DNA from: Pseudomonadota bacterium
Lineage (GTDB): Bacteria > Pseudomonadota > Gammaproteobacteria > Xanthomonadales > Xanthomonadaceae
DNA length: 7,872 bases
Direction of reading: 5' to 3'
Assembly (NCBI GenBank): GCA_023453655.1
Contig: JAEXTE010000341.1
Span: 1 to 7,872 of the forward strand
Positions 1 to 7,561 of the stretch are shown here, piece after piece. Within the stretch, counting starts at the first letter, position 1, and every line of letters begins with the position of its first letter. A model generated the notes under the pieces. That model was not told where the DNA came from. It was given only the letters and a program-made list of their open reading frames with translations, and ran no database searches. The translations under genes and the position numbers were made by a program.

Positions 1-54
1 GTTGGTCTATGGGATGTGTTCCTGCGGCCGCGCCCGCATGGGGGGCGGGGTCAC

Positions 55-97
55 CGGGAAGCCCGTCTTCCCGCCTGCCGCGCGGGCTAGGGCCCGC
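55..97. terminator. Two tandem hairpins, possible terminator of an upstream gene
   Basis: The first hairpin pairs CGGGAAG (55-61) with CTTCCCG (67-73) around a 5-base loop. The second pairs GCGGGC (82-87) with GCCCGC (92-97) around TAGG. Neither is followed by a T run, so intrinsic termination is not assured. I recognise no protein in any frame of 1-204. The stretch is probably the 3' flank of a gene lying left of the window plus the ferredoxin promoter. Confidence 0.3.
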
Positions 98-108
98 CCG
101 GCAGATGA

Positions 109-2210
<2,102 letters not shown>

Positions 2211-2212
2211 CG

Positions 2213-2232
2213 GCGCCGGCACTGGCCGGCGC
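2213..2232 (+). terminator. Hairpin just after ggt, possible terminator
   Basis: GCGCCGGC (2213-2220) pairs perfectly with GCCGGCGC (2225-2232) around the tetraloop ACTG, two bases after the ggt stop codon. There is no T run after it, so it could be a weak terminator, a 3' end stabiliser, or a pause between ggt and the MBL gene. Confidence 0.4.
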
Positions 2233-2273
2233 AGGGTCATGCTGCTGGAATGCGCCGTGTTTCGTCGCGGGAG

Positions 2274-2290
2274 GGCAGGGCGCTCCTGCC
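2274..2290 (+). other. Small hairpin before the MBL-fold gene
   Basis: GGCAGG (2274-2279) pairs with CCTGCC (2285-2290) around a 5-base loop, ending three bases before the AGGA ribosome binding site of the MBL gene (2294-2297). It could influence access to that site. With such GC-rich DNA, chance pairing is also likely. Confidence 0.25.
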
Positions 2291-2305
2291 ATCAGGATGG
2301 GGCTC

Positions 2306-3208
2306 ATGAAACTCTGGTCGATCGAAGGCAATACCCAGCGGCTCGACGGCGGCTCGATGTTCGGCAACGCGCCGCGCGCGATGTGGGCCAAGTGGGCCGA
2401 ACCGGACGATCTCAACCGCATCCGCCTGGCCACCCGCGCACTGCTGGCGACGCCGCTCAACGGCAGGACGGTGCTGTTCGAGACCGGAATCGGCGCATTC
2501 TTCGACCCGGCGATGCGCGAGCGTTTCGGCGTGGCCGAGAGTCGGCACGTGCTGCTCGACTCGCTGCGCGAAGCCGGTTTCGAGCACACCGACATCGACG
2601 TCGTGGTGCTCAGCCACCTGCACTTCGACCACGCCGGCGGCCTGCTTGCGCCGTGGGCGGAGGGACGCGGGCCGGAGCTGCTGTTTCCCAACGCGACCTT
2701 CGTGCTCGGGCGCCGCCACTGGATGCGCGCCTGCAACCCGCATTCGCGCGACCGCGCCAGCTTCATCCCGGAACTTCCGCGCCTGCTCGAGGCCTCGGGC
2801 CGCATCGAGTTCGTGGATGGCGATCGCACGCCTTCGTTGGGCGATGCGGTGCGCTTCCATTACAGCGATGGCCATACGCCGGGGATGATGCTGGCCGAGA
2901 TCCTCGGTCCCGACCTGCGCGGCGGCGCGCCGCACGGCGGCGTGGTGTTCTGCGCCGACCTGGTGCCGGGCGTGCCCTGGGTGCACGTACCCATCACGAT
3001 GGGCTACGACCGCTGTCCCGAATTGCTGATCGACGAAAAAGCCGGCTTCCTCGAGGACAAGCTGGCGCGCGACGTGCATCTGTTCCTGACCCACGATCCC
3101 GACGTCGCGCTGGTCCAGCTGGCGCGCGACGAACGCGGGCGCTACTCTGCCATCCACCGCCATGCGCGCCTCGCCGCGCGCCAGCTGTCGCAGGAACCGA
3201 CGCCATGA
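2306..3208 (+). CDS. MBL-fold metallo-hydrolase (YtnP/lactonase-like subfamily)
   Basis: Probable two-metal hydrolase of 300 residues without a signal peptide, hence cytoplasmic. Metal ligands are readable in order: the [10 protein letters not shown] motif gives His104, His106, Asp108 and His109; His190 lies in DGHTPG, Asp218 in FCADLVP, and His263 in LTHDPD. This is a full set for a binuclear zinc-type site. The N-terminal Leu-Asp-Gly-Gly-x-Met-Phe-Gly pattern is shared with MBL proteins of the YtnP type, some of which open homoserine lactones; the substrate here is not determined. ATG at 2306 is preferred over ATG at 2297 because AGGA lies eight bases before the former, while the latter has no usable ribosome binding site. 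Its stop overlaps the next gene as ATGA, so the two form one translational unit. No clear promoter is visible after ggt. Confidence 0.88.
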   Translation: MKLWSIEGNTQRLDGGSMFGNAPRAMWAKWAEPDDLNRIRLATRALLATPLNGRTVLFETGIGAFFDPAMRERFGVAESRHVLLDSLREAGFEHTDIDVVVLSHLHFDHAGGLLAPWAEGRGPELLFPNATFVLGRRHWMRACNPHSRDRASFIPELPRLLEASGRIEFVDGDRTPSLGDAVRFHYSDGHTPGMMLAEILGPDLRGGAPHGGVVFCADLVPGVPWVHVPITMGYDRCPELLIDEKAGFLEDKLARDVHLFLTHDPDVALVQLARDERGRYSAIHRHARLAARQLSQEPTP

Positions 3209-3606
3209 CGCCGCGCATCAGCCTGTTCATCGCCGCGCTGCATGCACTGGTCTACCTGGGGCTTTCGCTGCGCGTGGTGCTGATGCGGCGCGAGCGTCGG
3301 ATCGGCCTGGGCAGCGGCGGCGACGAGACGCTGTCTCGGCGCGTGCGCGTGCACGCCAACTTCGCCGAGTACGTGCCGCTCGCGCTGCTGATGCTCGCCC
3401 TGCTGGAGCTGTGCGGCGCAGCGCCCGCCATGGTCTGGGCCTGCGGCCTCGGCCTGCTGGCCGGGCGCGTGCTGCATGCCGCCGGCCTGGGTGCCTCGGC
3501 CGGCTACTCGCTGGGCCGCTTCCTCGGCACCGCGCTGACCCTCGCAGTGCTGCTGGCACTGGCGCTGGCCGGTCTCTGGCAGATGCTGGCGCTGCAGCTG
3601 GTCTGA
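3205..3606 (+). CDS. MAPEG family membrane protein, YecN-like
   Basis: Inner-membrane protein of 133 residues with four likely membrane segments (about 5-27, 55-73, 75-95 and 104-130). The conserved stretch [12 protein letters not shown] (48-59) in the loop leading to segment 2, and GRVLHAAGL (87-95), match the MAPEG superfamily and closely resemble the layout of E. coli YecN. MAPEG proteins include microsomal glutathione transferases and leukotriene synthases; bacterial members are mostly uncharacterised, so enzymatic activity is not assured. The start is fixed by the ATGA overlap with the MBL gene and by AGGA at 3192-3195, nine bases upstream. It ends 13 bases from the convergent XRE gene. 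With ggt nearby, a link to glutathione conjugates is a fair guess, no more. Confidence 0.9.
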   Translation: MTPRISLFIAALHALVYLGLSLRVVLMRRERRIGLGSGGDETLSRRVRVHANFAEYVPLALLMLALLELCGAAPAMVWACGLGLLAGRVLHAAGLGASAGYSLGRFLGTALTLAVLLALALAGLWQMLALQLV

Positions 3607-3619
3607 GTTCCGGGCGCCG

Positions 3620-4006
3620 TCAGCCGCCGCCGCGCGGCCGGCGCGCGCGCTGCGCGGGCAGCTGCGCTTCGACCAGTACCAGGATCGCCTGCTTGAGCGA
3701 TTCGGGACAGGCCCGGAAGCCCTGCAGCAGGCGCCGCTCGACCAGGTCGTCGACGAACTCGGCATCGGCCGCAGGGATGCCGTCGCTGGGCGTCATGGGC
3801 GTGCCGCGGCCGGTGGCGAGCCATTCGTAGGACACGCCGGTGGCCAGCGCCAGCTCGGCCAGCCGCTCGCTCGAGGGATGCACGCCGCCGCGTGCGCTCT
3901 CCCAGTTGCCGACCGCGCTGCGGCTCACGCCGAGGGTTTCGGCCAACCCGGCCTGGGAAAGGCCTGCGCGCACCCGTGAGGTCCGGATGCGGGTGCTCAA
4001 CTTCAT
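3620..4006 (-). CDS. XRE/Cro-CI family helix-turn-helix regulator
   Basis: DNA-binding protein of 128 residues. A lambda-repressor-like HTH fills about residues 5-65; the helix-turn-helix is near 17-36, reading SQAGLAETLGVSRSAVGNWE, followed by the YEWLATGRG tail common in this group. The remaining 55 or so residues contain a predicted helix (84-115) that may serve dimerisation, then a basic Arg/Gly end. There is no peptidase or ligand domain, so it is probably not a LexA/CI-type self-cleaving repressor. ATG at 4006 is preferred over GTG at 4042 because GGAG (4013-4016) sits six bases before it and a promoter lies just beyond. It is divergent from the GH9 gene and close to three copies of a dyad, so it probably represses itself and perhaps the cellulase. 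The target assignment is inference. Confidence 0.85.
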   Translation of the reverse strand: MKLSTRIRTSRVRAGLSQAGLAETLGVSRSAVGNWESARGGVHPSSERLAELALATGVSYEWLATGRGTPMTPSDGIPAADAEFVDDLVERRLLQGFRACPESLKQAILVLVEAQLPAQRARRPRGGG

Positions 4007-4032
4007 GCCTGGCTCCACTGCGAACAGGCTCC

Positions 4033-4062
4033 GATATAGCACGCCGGATGGGCTGTTGTCAG
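4033..4062 (-). promoter_or_regulatory. Predicted promoter of the XRE regulator gene
   Basis: On the minus strand the -35 is CTGACA (4062-4057, five of six to TTGACA) and the -10 is TATATC (4038-4033, four of six to TATAAT), with an 18-base spacer. Transcription would start near 4026, giving a leader of about 20 bases with GGAG correctly placed. The -35 overlaps the dyad at 4058-4072, so a protein bound there would block the promoter. Confidence 0.5.
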
Positions 4063-4072
4063 CGATACTGTC
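4058..4072. promoter_or_regulatory. Operator-like dyad 1 (imperfect)
   Basis: GTCA-GCGATAC-TGTC: the right half-site differs from TGAC at one base. It shares an 11-base exact direct repeat (TGTCAGCGATA, 4057-4067) with dyad 3. It covers the -35 of the predicted XRE promoter. Confidence 0.5.
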
Positions 4073-4074
4073 CG

Positions 4075-4089
4075 GTCAGTAAGATTGAC
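4075..4089. promoter_or_regulatory. Operator-like dyad 2 (perfect)
   Basis: GTCA-GTAAGAT-TGAC, perfect half-sites with a 7-base spacer. It begins 17 bases from the start of dyad 1 on nearly the same pattern. Its right half runs into a second inverted repeat, GACAA-CGC-TTGTC (4087-4099), and into a perfect -35-like TTGACA on the plus strand (4085-4090). No good -10 follows that hexamer at normal spacing. Confidence 0.5.
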
Positions 4090-4156
4090 AACGCTTGTCC
4101 AGCTTCGTTGGCATTACTTCGCAAGGTATTGATAGATTTAGTGCAGATTCTGGACT

Positions 4157-4171
4157 GTCAGCGATATTGAC
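4157..4171. promoter_or_regulatory. Operator-like dyad 3 (perfect)
   Basis: GTCA-GCGATAT-TGAC, perfect half-sites with a 7-base spacer. Over 16 bases (4156-4171) it matches dyad 1 at 14 positions. It is 82 bases downstream of dyad 2, on the GH9 side of the gap, which allows either direct control of the cellulase promoter or looping with dyads 1 and 2. Confidence 0.5.
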
Positions 4172-4300
4172 GTGTTTTGGACCTCTTGGCCCGTTGCTTG
4201 CAAGGCCGGTTTCGCCGAGGGTTGCACCGTGGTCGCGTCGGCTCCAGGGACGGATGCCATCAGGAGCGGTGCCGCAGGGAAATGCTGGTTGCAAAGCGCA

Positions 4301-4338
4301 GGTTCGGCTGGGTCGGCTCAGGCCGGCCCAGCCGGACC
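4301..4338 (+). ncRNA. 17-bp hairpin in the leader of the GH9 gene (structured 5' UTR element)
   Basis: Arms 4301-4317 and 4322-4338 pair along all 17 positions around the loop TCAG. Fifteen are Watson-Crick pairs and two (T4304/G4335 and T4313/G4326) are G-U pairs in plus-strand RNA. In minus-strand RNA these would be A-C mismatches, so the structure favours the plus strand, that of the GH9 message. It ends 55 bases before the GH9 start and has no T run, so it is not a typical terminator. It could stabilise the message, pause polymerase or bind a protein. It does not match any riboswitch I know. Confidence 0.45.
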
Positions 4339-4393
4339 GGTCTGCGCTGACGCCCTGCTTGCACGGTACCGCCCTCGCGGCCCGCATCGGGAC

Positions 4394-6160
4394 ATGCTCA
4401 AGCCATCCCGTCTGATCATCGCCCTGGCGCTGGCCTTCGCGCCCGCCGCCTCCGTCCTCGCAGATACCGCCGAGCCGCACGGGCCGCAGGCACGCTTCAA
4501 CCAGCTCGGATTCCATCCCGCGGCTTCCAAGCTGGCGATGGTGGAAGGCGCCGCAGGTGGCCGCTTCCAGGTCACGGCCGAAGACAGCGGCGAGGTGGTG
4601 CTGGAAGGAGCGCTCACGCCGCCGCGGACCTGGTCCCCGTCCGGACGTGACGCCTCCATCGCCGATCTGGGTGCGCTGCCGGCGGGCCGCTACCGCCTGC
4701 ATGTCGAAGGCAGGCAGATCGGCGATCCGCTGCTGGTGACAGGGCAACCGTATGCCTCGCTGGCCGACGCCGCGCTCAAGGGCTACTACTTCAACCGCTC
4801 GGGCACCGCGCTGGACCCCGCCCACGCGGGGCGCTACGCGCGTGCCGCCGGCCACCCCGACACGCGGGTGCGGGTGCATCCGTCCGCCGCGACGGCCGCG
4901 CGCCCCGCCGGGACGCTGCTCTCGGCACCGGGAGGCTGGTACGACGCCGGCGACTACAACAAGTACGTGGTCAACTCGGCGATCACCATGTACACGCTGC
5001 TGGCGGCGTGGGAGGACTTCCCGGATTTCTTCCGCGGCCGCGAGCTGGCGATTCCCGAAAGCGGCAATGCGGTGCCCGACCTGCTCGACGAAGCCTGGTG
5101 GAACCTGCGCTGGATGCTGGAGATGCAGGATCCAGGCGACGGCGGCGTCTATCACAAGCTCACCAACCTGCGATTCGACGGGCTGGTGATGCCTGCCGAG
5201 GCGCGCGAGCCGCGTTACGTCGTGCAGAAGAGCACCGCGGCGGCGCTGGACTTCGCCGCGGTCATGGCGATGGCCGCGCGCGTGTACGCGCCGTTCGAAG
5301 CGCAGTTCCCCGGCGTGCCCGCGCGCATGCGCACGGCCGCCGTGCGCGCCTGGGACTGGGCGCAGGCGCATCCGGATGTCGTGTACCGGCAGCCGGAGGA
5401 CGTGCATACCGGCGCCTATGGCGATGCCTCGCTGGACGACGAATTCGCCTGGGCGGCGGCCGAACTGTACCTGCTCGATGGCGACGAGGCCCTGCTGGCG
5501 GAGTTCGGGCGGCACGCCGCCGCGCCCGACGTGCCGTCGTGGGCGAGGGTCGGCAGCCTGGGCTGGAGCTCGCTGGCCCGCCATCGCACGCGCCTGCCCG
5601 CGGCCCTGCGCGAGCGCGTGTCGCGCGAGGTCGAGGGGTTCGCCACCCGACTGGCGGACGTGTCGCAGGCATCGCCGTGGCGCGTGGCGATGCAGGATGC
5701 CGATTTCGTCTGGGGCAGCAGCGCCCAGGCGCTCAACCAGGCGCTGATGCTGGTGCAGGGCTACCGGTTGTCGCAGCGCCGCGATCTCCTGGACGCCGCG
5801 CAGTCGCAGCTCGACTACGTGCTGGGCCGCAATCCGCTGGGCGTGTCGTTCGTGACCGGGCACGGCCTGCGTACGCCGATGCACATCCATCACCGGCCTT
5901 CGCAGGCGGACGGCGTCGACGAGCCGGTGCCGGGCCTGCTGTCCGGCGGACCCAATCCGCGCCAGCAGGACACGGTGGACTGTCCGGTGGAATATCCGTC
6001 GAAGCTGCCGGCACTGTCATGGATCGACCACGACTGCAGCTACGCCAGCAACGAGATCGCGATCAACTGGAATGCGCCGCTGGTGTACGTGGCGGCCGCG
6101 ATCGAGTCCTTGACGCCTGCCGCGGCCGGCGATGGGGCAGGGGGCGCAGCGGCGCGCTGA
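4394..6160 (+). CDS. Secreted glycoside hydrolase family 9 (cellulase-like)
   Basis: Predicted inverting beta-glucanase of 588 residues, exported by a signal peptide (residues 1-23, core IIALALAFAPAAS, cleavage after VLA). An N-terminal immunoglobulin-like CelD_N domain (about 30-115) begins with ARFNQLGFHP, followed by the (alpha/alpha)6 GH9 barrel to the end. Catalytic features are intact: Asp184 and Asp187 in YDAGDYNKYV, the substrate-site sequence HIHHRP (497-502) after VLGRNPLGVSFVTGHG, and the general acid Glu554 in SNEIAINWNAP. There is no carbohydrate-binding module or linker. The true substrate may be cellulose, mixed-linkage glucan or oligosaccharides. ATG at 4394 is chosen because it directly precedes the signal peptide; the ribosome binding site is poor (GGGA only one base away). 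A long leader with a hairpin and upstream dyads suggests controlled expression. Confidence 0.93.
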   Translation: MLKPSRLIIALALAFAPAASVLADTAEPHGPQARFNQLGFHPAASKLAMVEGAAGGRFQVTAEDSGEVVLEGALTPPRTWSPSGRDASIADLGALPAGRYRLHVEGRQIGDPLLVTGQPYASLADAALKGYYFNRSGTALDPAHAGRYARAAGHPDTRVRVHPSAATAARPAGTLLSAPGGWYDAGDYNKYVVNSAITMYTLLAAWEDFPDFFRGRELAIPESGNAVPDLLDEAWWNLRWMLEMQDPGDGGVYHKLTNLRFDGLVMPAEAREPRYVVQKSTAAALDFAAVMAMAARVYAPFEAQFPGVPARMRTAAVRAWDWAQAHPDVVYRQPEDVHTGAYGDASLDDEFAWAAAELYLLDGDEALLAEFGRHAAAPDVPSWARVGSLGWSSLARHRTRLPAALRERVSREVEGFATRLADVSQASPWRVAMQDADFVWGSSAQALNQALMLVQGYRLSQRRDLLDAAQSQLDYVLGRNPLGVSFVTGHGLRTPMHIHHRPSQADGVDEPVPGLLSGGPNPRQQDTVDCPVEYPSKLPALSWIDHDCSYASNEIAINWNAPLVYVAAAIESLTPAAAGDGAGGAAAR

Positions 6161-6165
6161 GCCGA

Positions 6166-6189
6166 GCGCTGCGCGAAGTAGCGCGGTGC
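6166..6189. terminator. Hairpin between convergent GH9 and upp genes
   Basis: GCGCTGCGC (6166-6174) pairs with GCGCGGTGC (6181-6189) around GAAGTA, nine pairs with two G-U pairs in plus-strand RNA. It lies five bases after the GH9 stop and 16 bases from the upp stop, the place for a shared terminator. There is no T run on either side. An overlapping fold starting with GTAG is also possible. Confidence 0.4.
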
Positions 6190-6205
6190 GATGCCGCGGC
6201 GGCCG

Positions 6206-6835
6206 CTACATCCGGGTGCCGAAGATGCGGTCGCCGGCGTCGCCCAGCCCCGGCAGGATGTAGCCCTTCTCGTTGAGCCGCTCGTCGATCGCGGCGGTGT
6301 AGACCTCGACGTCCGGGTGCGCCGCCTCGAGCGCCTGCAGGCCTTCGGGCGCGGCGACCAGGAACACGCCCTTGATGCGGCGCGCGCCGGCGCGCTTGAG
6401 CATGTCGATGGTGGCGACGAGGGTGCCGCCGGTGGCCAGCATCGGATCCAGGATCAGCGCATCGCGCTCGTCCAGCCGGCCGGTCAGGCGCTCGAAGTAG
6501 GGCACCGGCTGCAGCGTTTCCTCGTCGCGCTGCAGGCCGACCACGCTCACCCTGGCGGCGGGGATCAGCGCCAGCACGCCCGGCAGCATGCCCAGGCCGG
6601 CGCGCAGGATCGGCACCAGGGTGATCTTGGCGCCGGCGATGCGCCGCACCGTGACGTCTCCCGCCCAGCCCCGCATCGTCGCGGCCTCGGTCTCCAGGTC
6701 GGCGGTGGCTTCGTAGGCGAGCAGGGTCCCCAGCTCGGTCACCAGCTCGCGGAAGCCCTTGGTGCTGAGCGAGGCGTCGCGCAGCAGGCCGATCTTGTGC
6801 TGGACCAGGGGATGGCGGACTTCGATCGTCTTCAT
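6206..6835 (-). CDS. upp: Uracil phosphoribosyltransferase (EC 2.4.2.9)
   Basis: Pyrimidine salvage enzyme: uracil plus PRPP gives UMP and pyrophosphate in the cytoplasm. At 209 residues it matches the usual family length of 208-210. The N-terminal [15 protein letters not shown] (residues 6-20) is typical of Upp. The PRPP loop reads [11 protein letters not shown] (128-138) with Asp130 at its start, and the uracil-binding C-terminus reads [16 protein letters not shown] (192-207). ATG at 6835 is chosen by alignment of the conserved N-terminus; longer in-frame extensions upstream are low-complexity Arg/Gly/Ala sequence. No Shine-Dalgarno sequence is obvious. It is divergent from rlmH across 218 bases and converges on the GH9 gene, so it is probably transcribed alone. 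No uraA-type permease is in view. Confidence 0.97.
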   Translation of the reverse strand: MKTIEVRHPLVQHKIGLLRDASLSTKGFRELVTELGTLLAYEATADLETEAATMRGWAGDVTVRRIAGAKITLVPILRAGLGMLPGVLALIPAARVSVVGLQRDEETLQPVPYFERLTGRLDERDALILDPMLATGGTLVATIDMLKRAGARRIKGVFLVAAPEGLQALEAAHPDVEVYTAAIDERLNEKGYILPGLGDAGDRIFGTRM

Positions 6836-6848
6836 CGGGCCGAGTTTG

Positions 6849-6917
6849 CCGCAATCGCCAGCCGTTTGGGGAGCGCGGGCGCCGGATGGGATACTTCGCC
6901 CATGATCCGCAATCGCC
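6849..6917. repeat. 11-bp direct repeat between upp and rlmH
   Basis: CCGCAATCGCC occurs at 6849-6859 and again at 6907-6917, 58 bases apart. The copies flank the extended -10 box at 6887-6895. The rest of the 218-base gap holds no recognised gene. The repeat could be a regulator site for the divergent pair or chance. Confidence 0.35.
6887..6895 (+). promoter_or_regulatory. Extended -10 box upstream of rlmH
   Basis: TGGGATACT reads as an extended -10 element (TGn followed by GATACT, four of six to TATAAT). A weak -35-like TTGCCG lies at 6846-6851, too far away for normal spacing. Transcription would start near 6902, about 150 bases before rlmH and exactly at an ATG that opens a 51-codon frame (see findings). 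Confidence 0.35.
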
Positions 6918-7053
6918 GGTCGGGGACGACCATGCCTGGCTGCCCGGGACCACCAGAATGCGCCGGTCCCCATGCCCTCGCCAGCGCGCGCGCGACGGCT
7001 CGCGTAGCGCCCCATGGAGCGGCGCGTGCAGGCCGCAGCGCAGTGGCGCGCCC

Positions 7054-7524
7054 ATGAAGGCCCGCCTGATCGCCGTGGGCGAGCGCGCGCCGGCCTGGGT
7101 GGCGGAGGGATTCGCCGAGTACCGCAAGCGACTGTCGCACTGGCTGCCGCTGGAGCTGGTGGAGGTCGAACCCGGCCTGCGCGGCAAGGGCCGCGACGCC
7201 GCGCGTGCGATGCAGGACGAAGGCGCGCGGGTGCTGGCGGCCGTGCCGCGCAGCACCCACGTGGTCGCGCTCGACGGGCGCGGGCGCGCCCACTCGTCCG
7301 AGCAGCTCGCGCAGCGCATGGAGCACTGGCGCGGGCAGGGGCGCGATCTCGCTTTCCTCATCGGCGGCCCCGAGGGCCACGCGCCCGAGGTGCTGGCGCG
7401 CGCCGACGAGCAGTGGTCGCTCGGGCCGCTGACCCTGCCGCACATGCTGGTGCGGCTGGTGCTCGCCGAGCAGCTGTATCGCGCCGCTTCCCTGCTGGCC
7501 AACCATCCGTATCACCGCAACTGA
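7054..7524 (+). CDS. rlmH: 23S rRNA (pseudouridine1915-N3)-methyltransferase RlmH
   Basis: SPOUT-class methyltransferase that uses S-adenosylmethionine to make m3-pseudouridine at 23S rRNA position 1915 in helix 69, acting on assembled ribosomes as a homodimer. The product is 156 residues, against 155 in E. coli. The knot and cofactor region is clear: VVALDGRGR (70-78), FLIGGPEGH (101-109), and [19 protein letters not shown] (127-145). The C-terminus HPYHRN carries the conserved HPYHR. ATG at 7054 gives the family's [10 protein letters not shown] start; the ribosome binding site is weak. In many gammaproteobacteria rlmH follows rsfS; here no rsfS lies immediately upstream, and upp diverges instead. 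It converges on the tonB-like gene, with a hairpin between them. Confidence 0.97.
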   Translation: MKARLIAVGERAPAWVAEGFAEYRKRLSHWLPLELVEVEPGLRGKGRDAARAMQDEGARVLAAVPRSTHVVALDGRGRAHSSEQLAQRMEHWRGQGRDLAFLIGGPEGHAPEVLARADEQWSLGPLTLPHMLVRLVLAEQLYRAASLLANHPYHRN

Positions 7525-7528
7525 GGGT

Positions 7529-7553
7529 GCGAGCCCCGCCTCAGGCGGCTCGC
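7529..7553. terminator. Hairpin between convergent rlmH and tonB-like genes
   Basis: GCGAGCC (7529-7535) pairs with GGCTCGC (7547-7553), and GCC (7538-7540) with GGC (7544-7546), leaving a CC bulge and a TCA loop: ten pairs in all. It sits four bases after the rlmH stop and eight before the end of the opposite gene, fitting a shared bidirectional terminator. No clear T run is seen on either strand. Confidence 0.45.
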
Positions 7554-7561
7554 CCGGGTGC

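Larger units (their letters stand above)
4007..4393. other. 387-base intergenic region with regulatory island
   Basis: This gap separates the divergent XRE and GH9 genes. Its left half (about 4025-4175) is strikingly AT-rich for this genome: 38 G/C among the 90 bases 4081-4170. It holds the XRE promoter and three GTCA-N7-TGAC dyads. The right half (4175-4393) returns to high GC and contains the long hairpin at 4301-4338. No convincing gene is present. Upstream in-frame GTG and similar codons for the GH9 gene would add an N-terminus before its signal peptide, so they are not credible starts. Confidence 0.6.

Noticed and set aside
1..90. C-terminal end of an upstream gene such as coaD in frame 1, stopping at 88-90
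   Set aside because: The translated residues resemble no CoaD C-terminus or other family I recognise.
4085..4114. Perfect TTGACA (4085-4090) as the -35 of the GH9 promoter
   Set aside because: No acceptable -10 hexamer lies 16-18 bases downstream. The hexamer is largely explained by the half-site of dyad 2.
4172..4393. N-terminal extension of the GH9 protein from a GTG at 4172
   Set aside because: It would bury the signal peptide 74 residues inside the protein, and the stretch contains the long hairpin and no family sequence.
4172..4393. c-di-GMP riboswitch or CRP/Clp site in the GH9 leader
   Set aside because: I found neither the conserved GEMM riboswitch sequences nor a TGTGA-N6-TCACA dyad.
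4076..5893. Open frame of 605 codons on the minus strand opposite the GH9 gene
   Set aside because: Low-complexity Arg/His/Gly/Ala translation without motifs. The plus strand carries an intact GH9 enzyme.
6063..7502. Open frame of 479 codons on the minus strand across upp and rlmH
   Set aside because: Out of frame with upp and antisense to rlmH. The translation is Arg/Pro/Ala-rich and matches no family.
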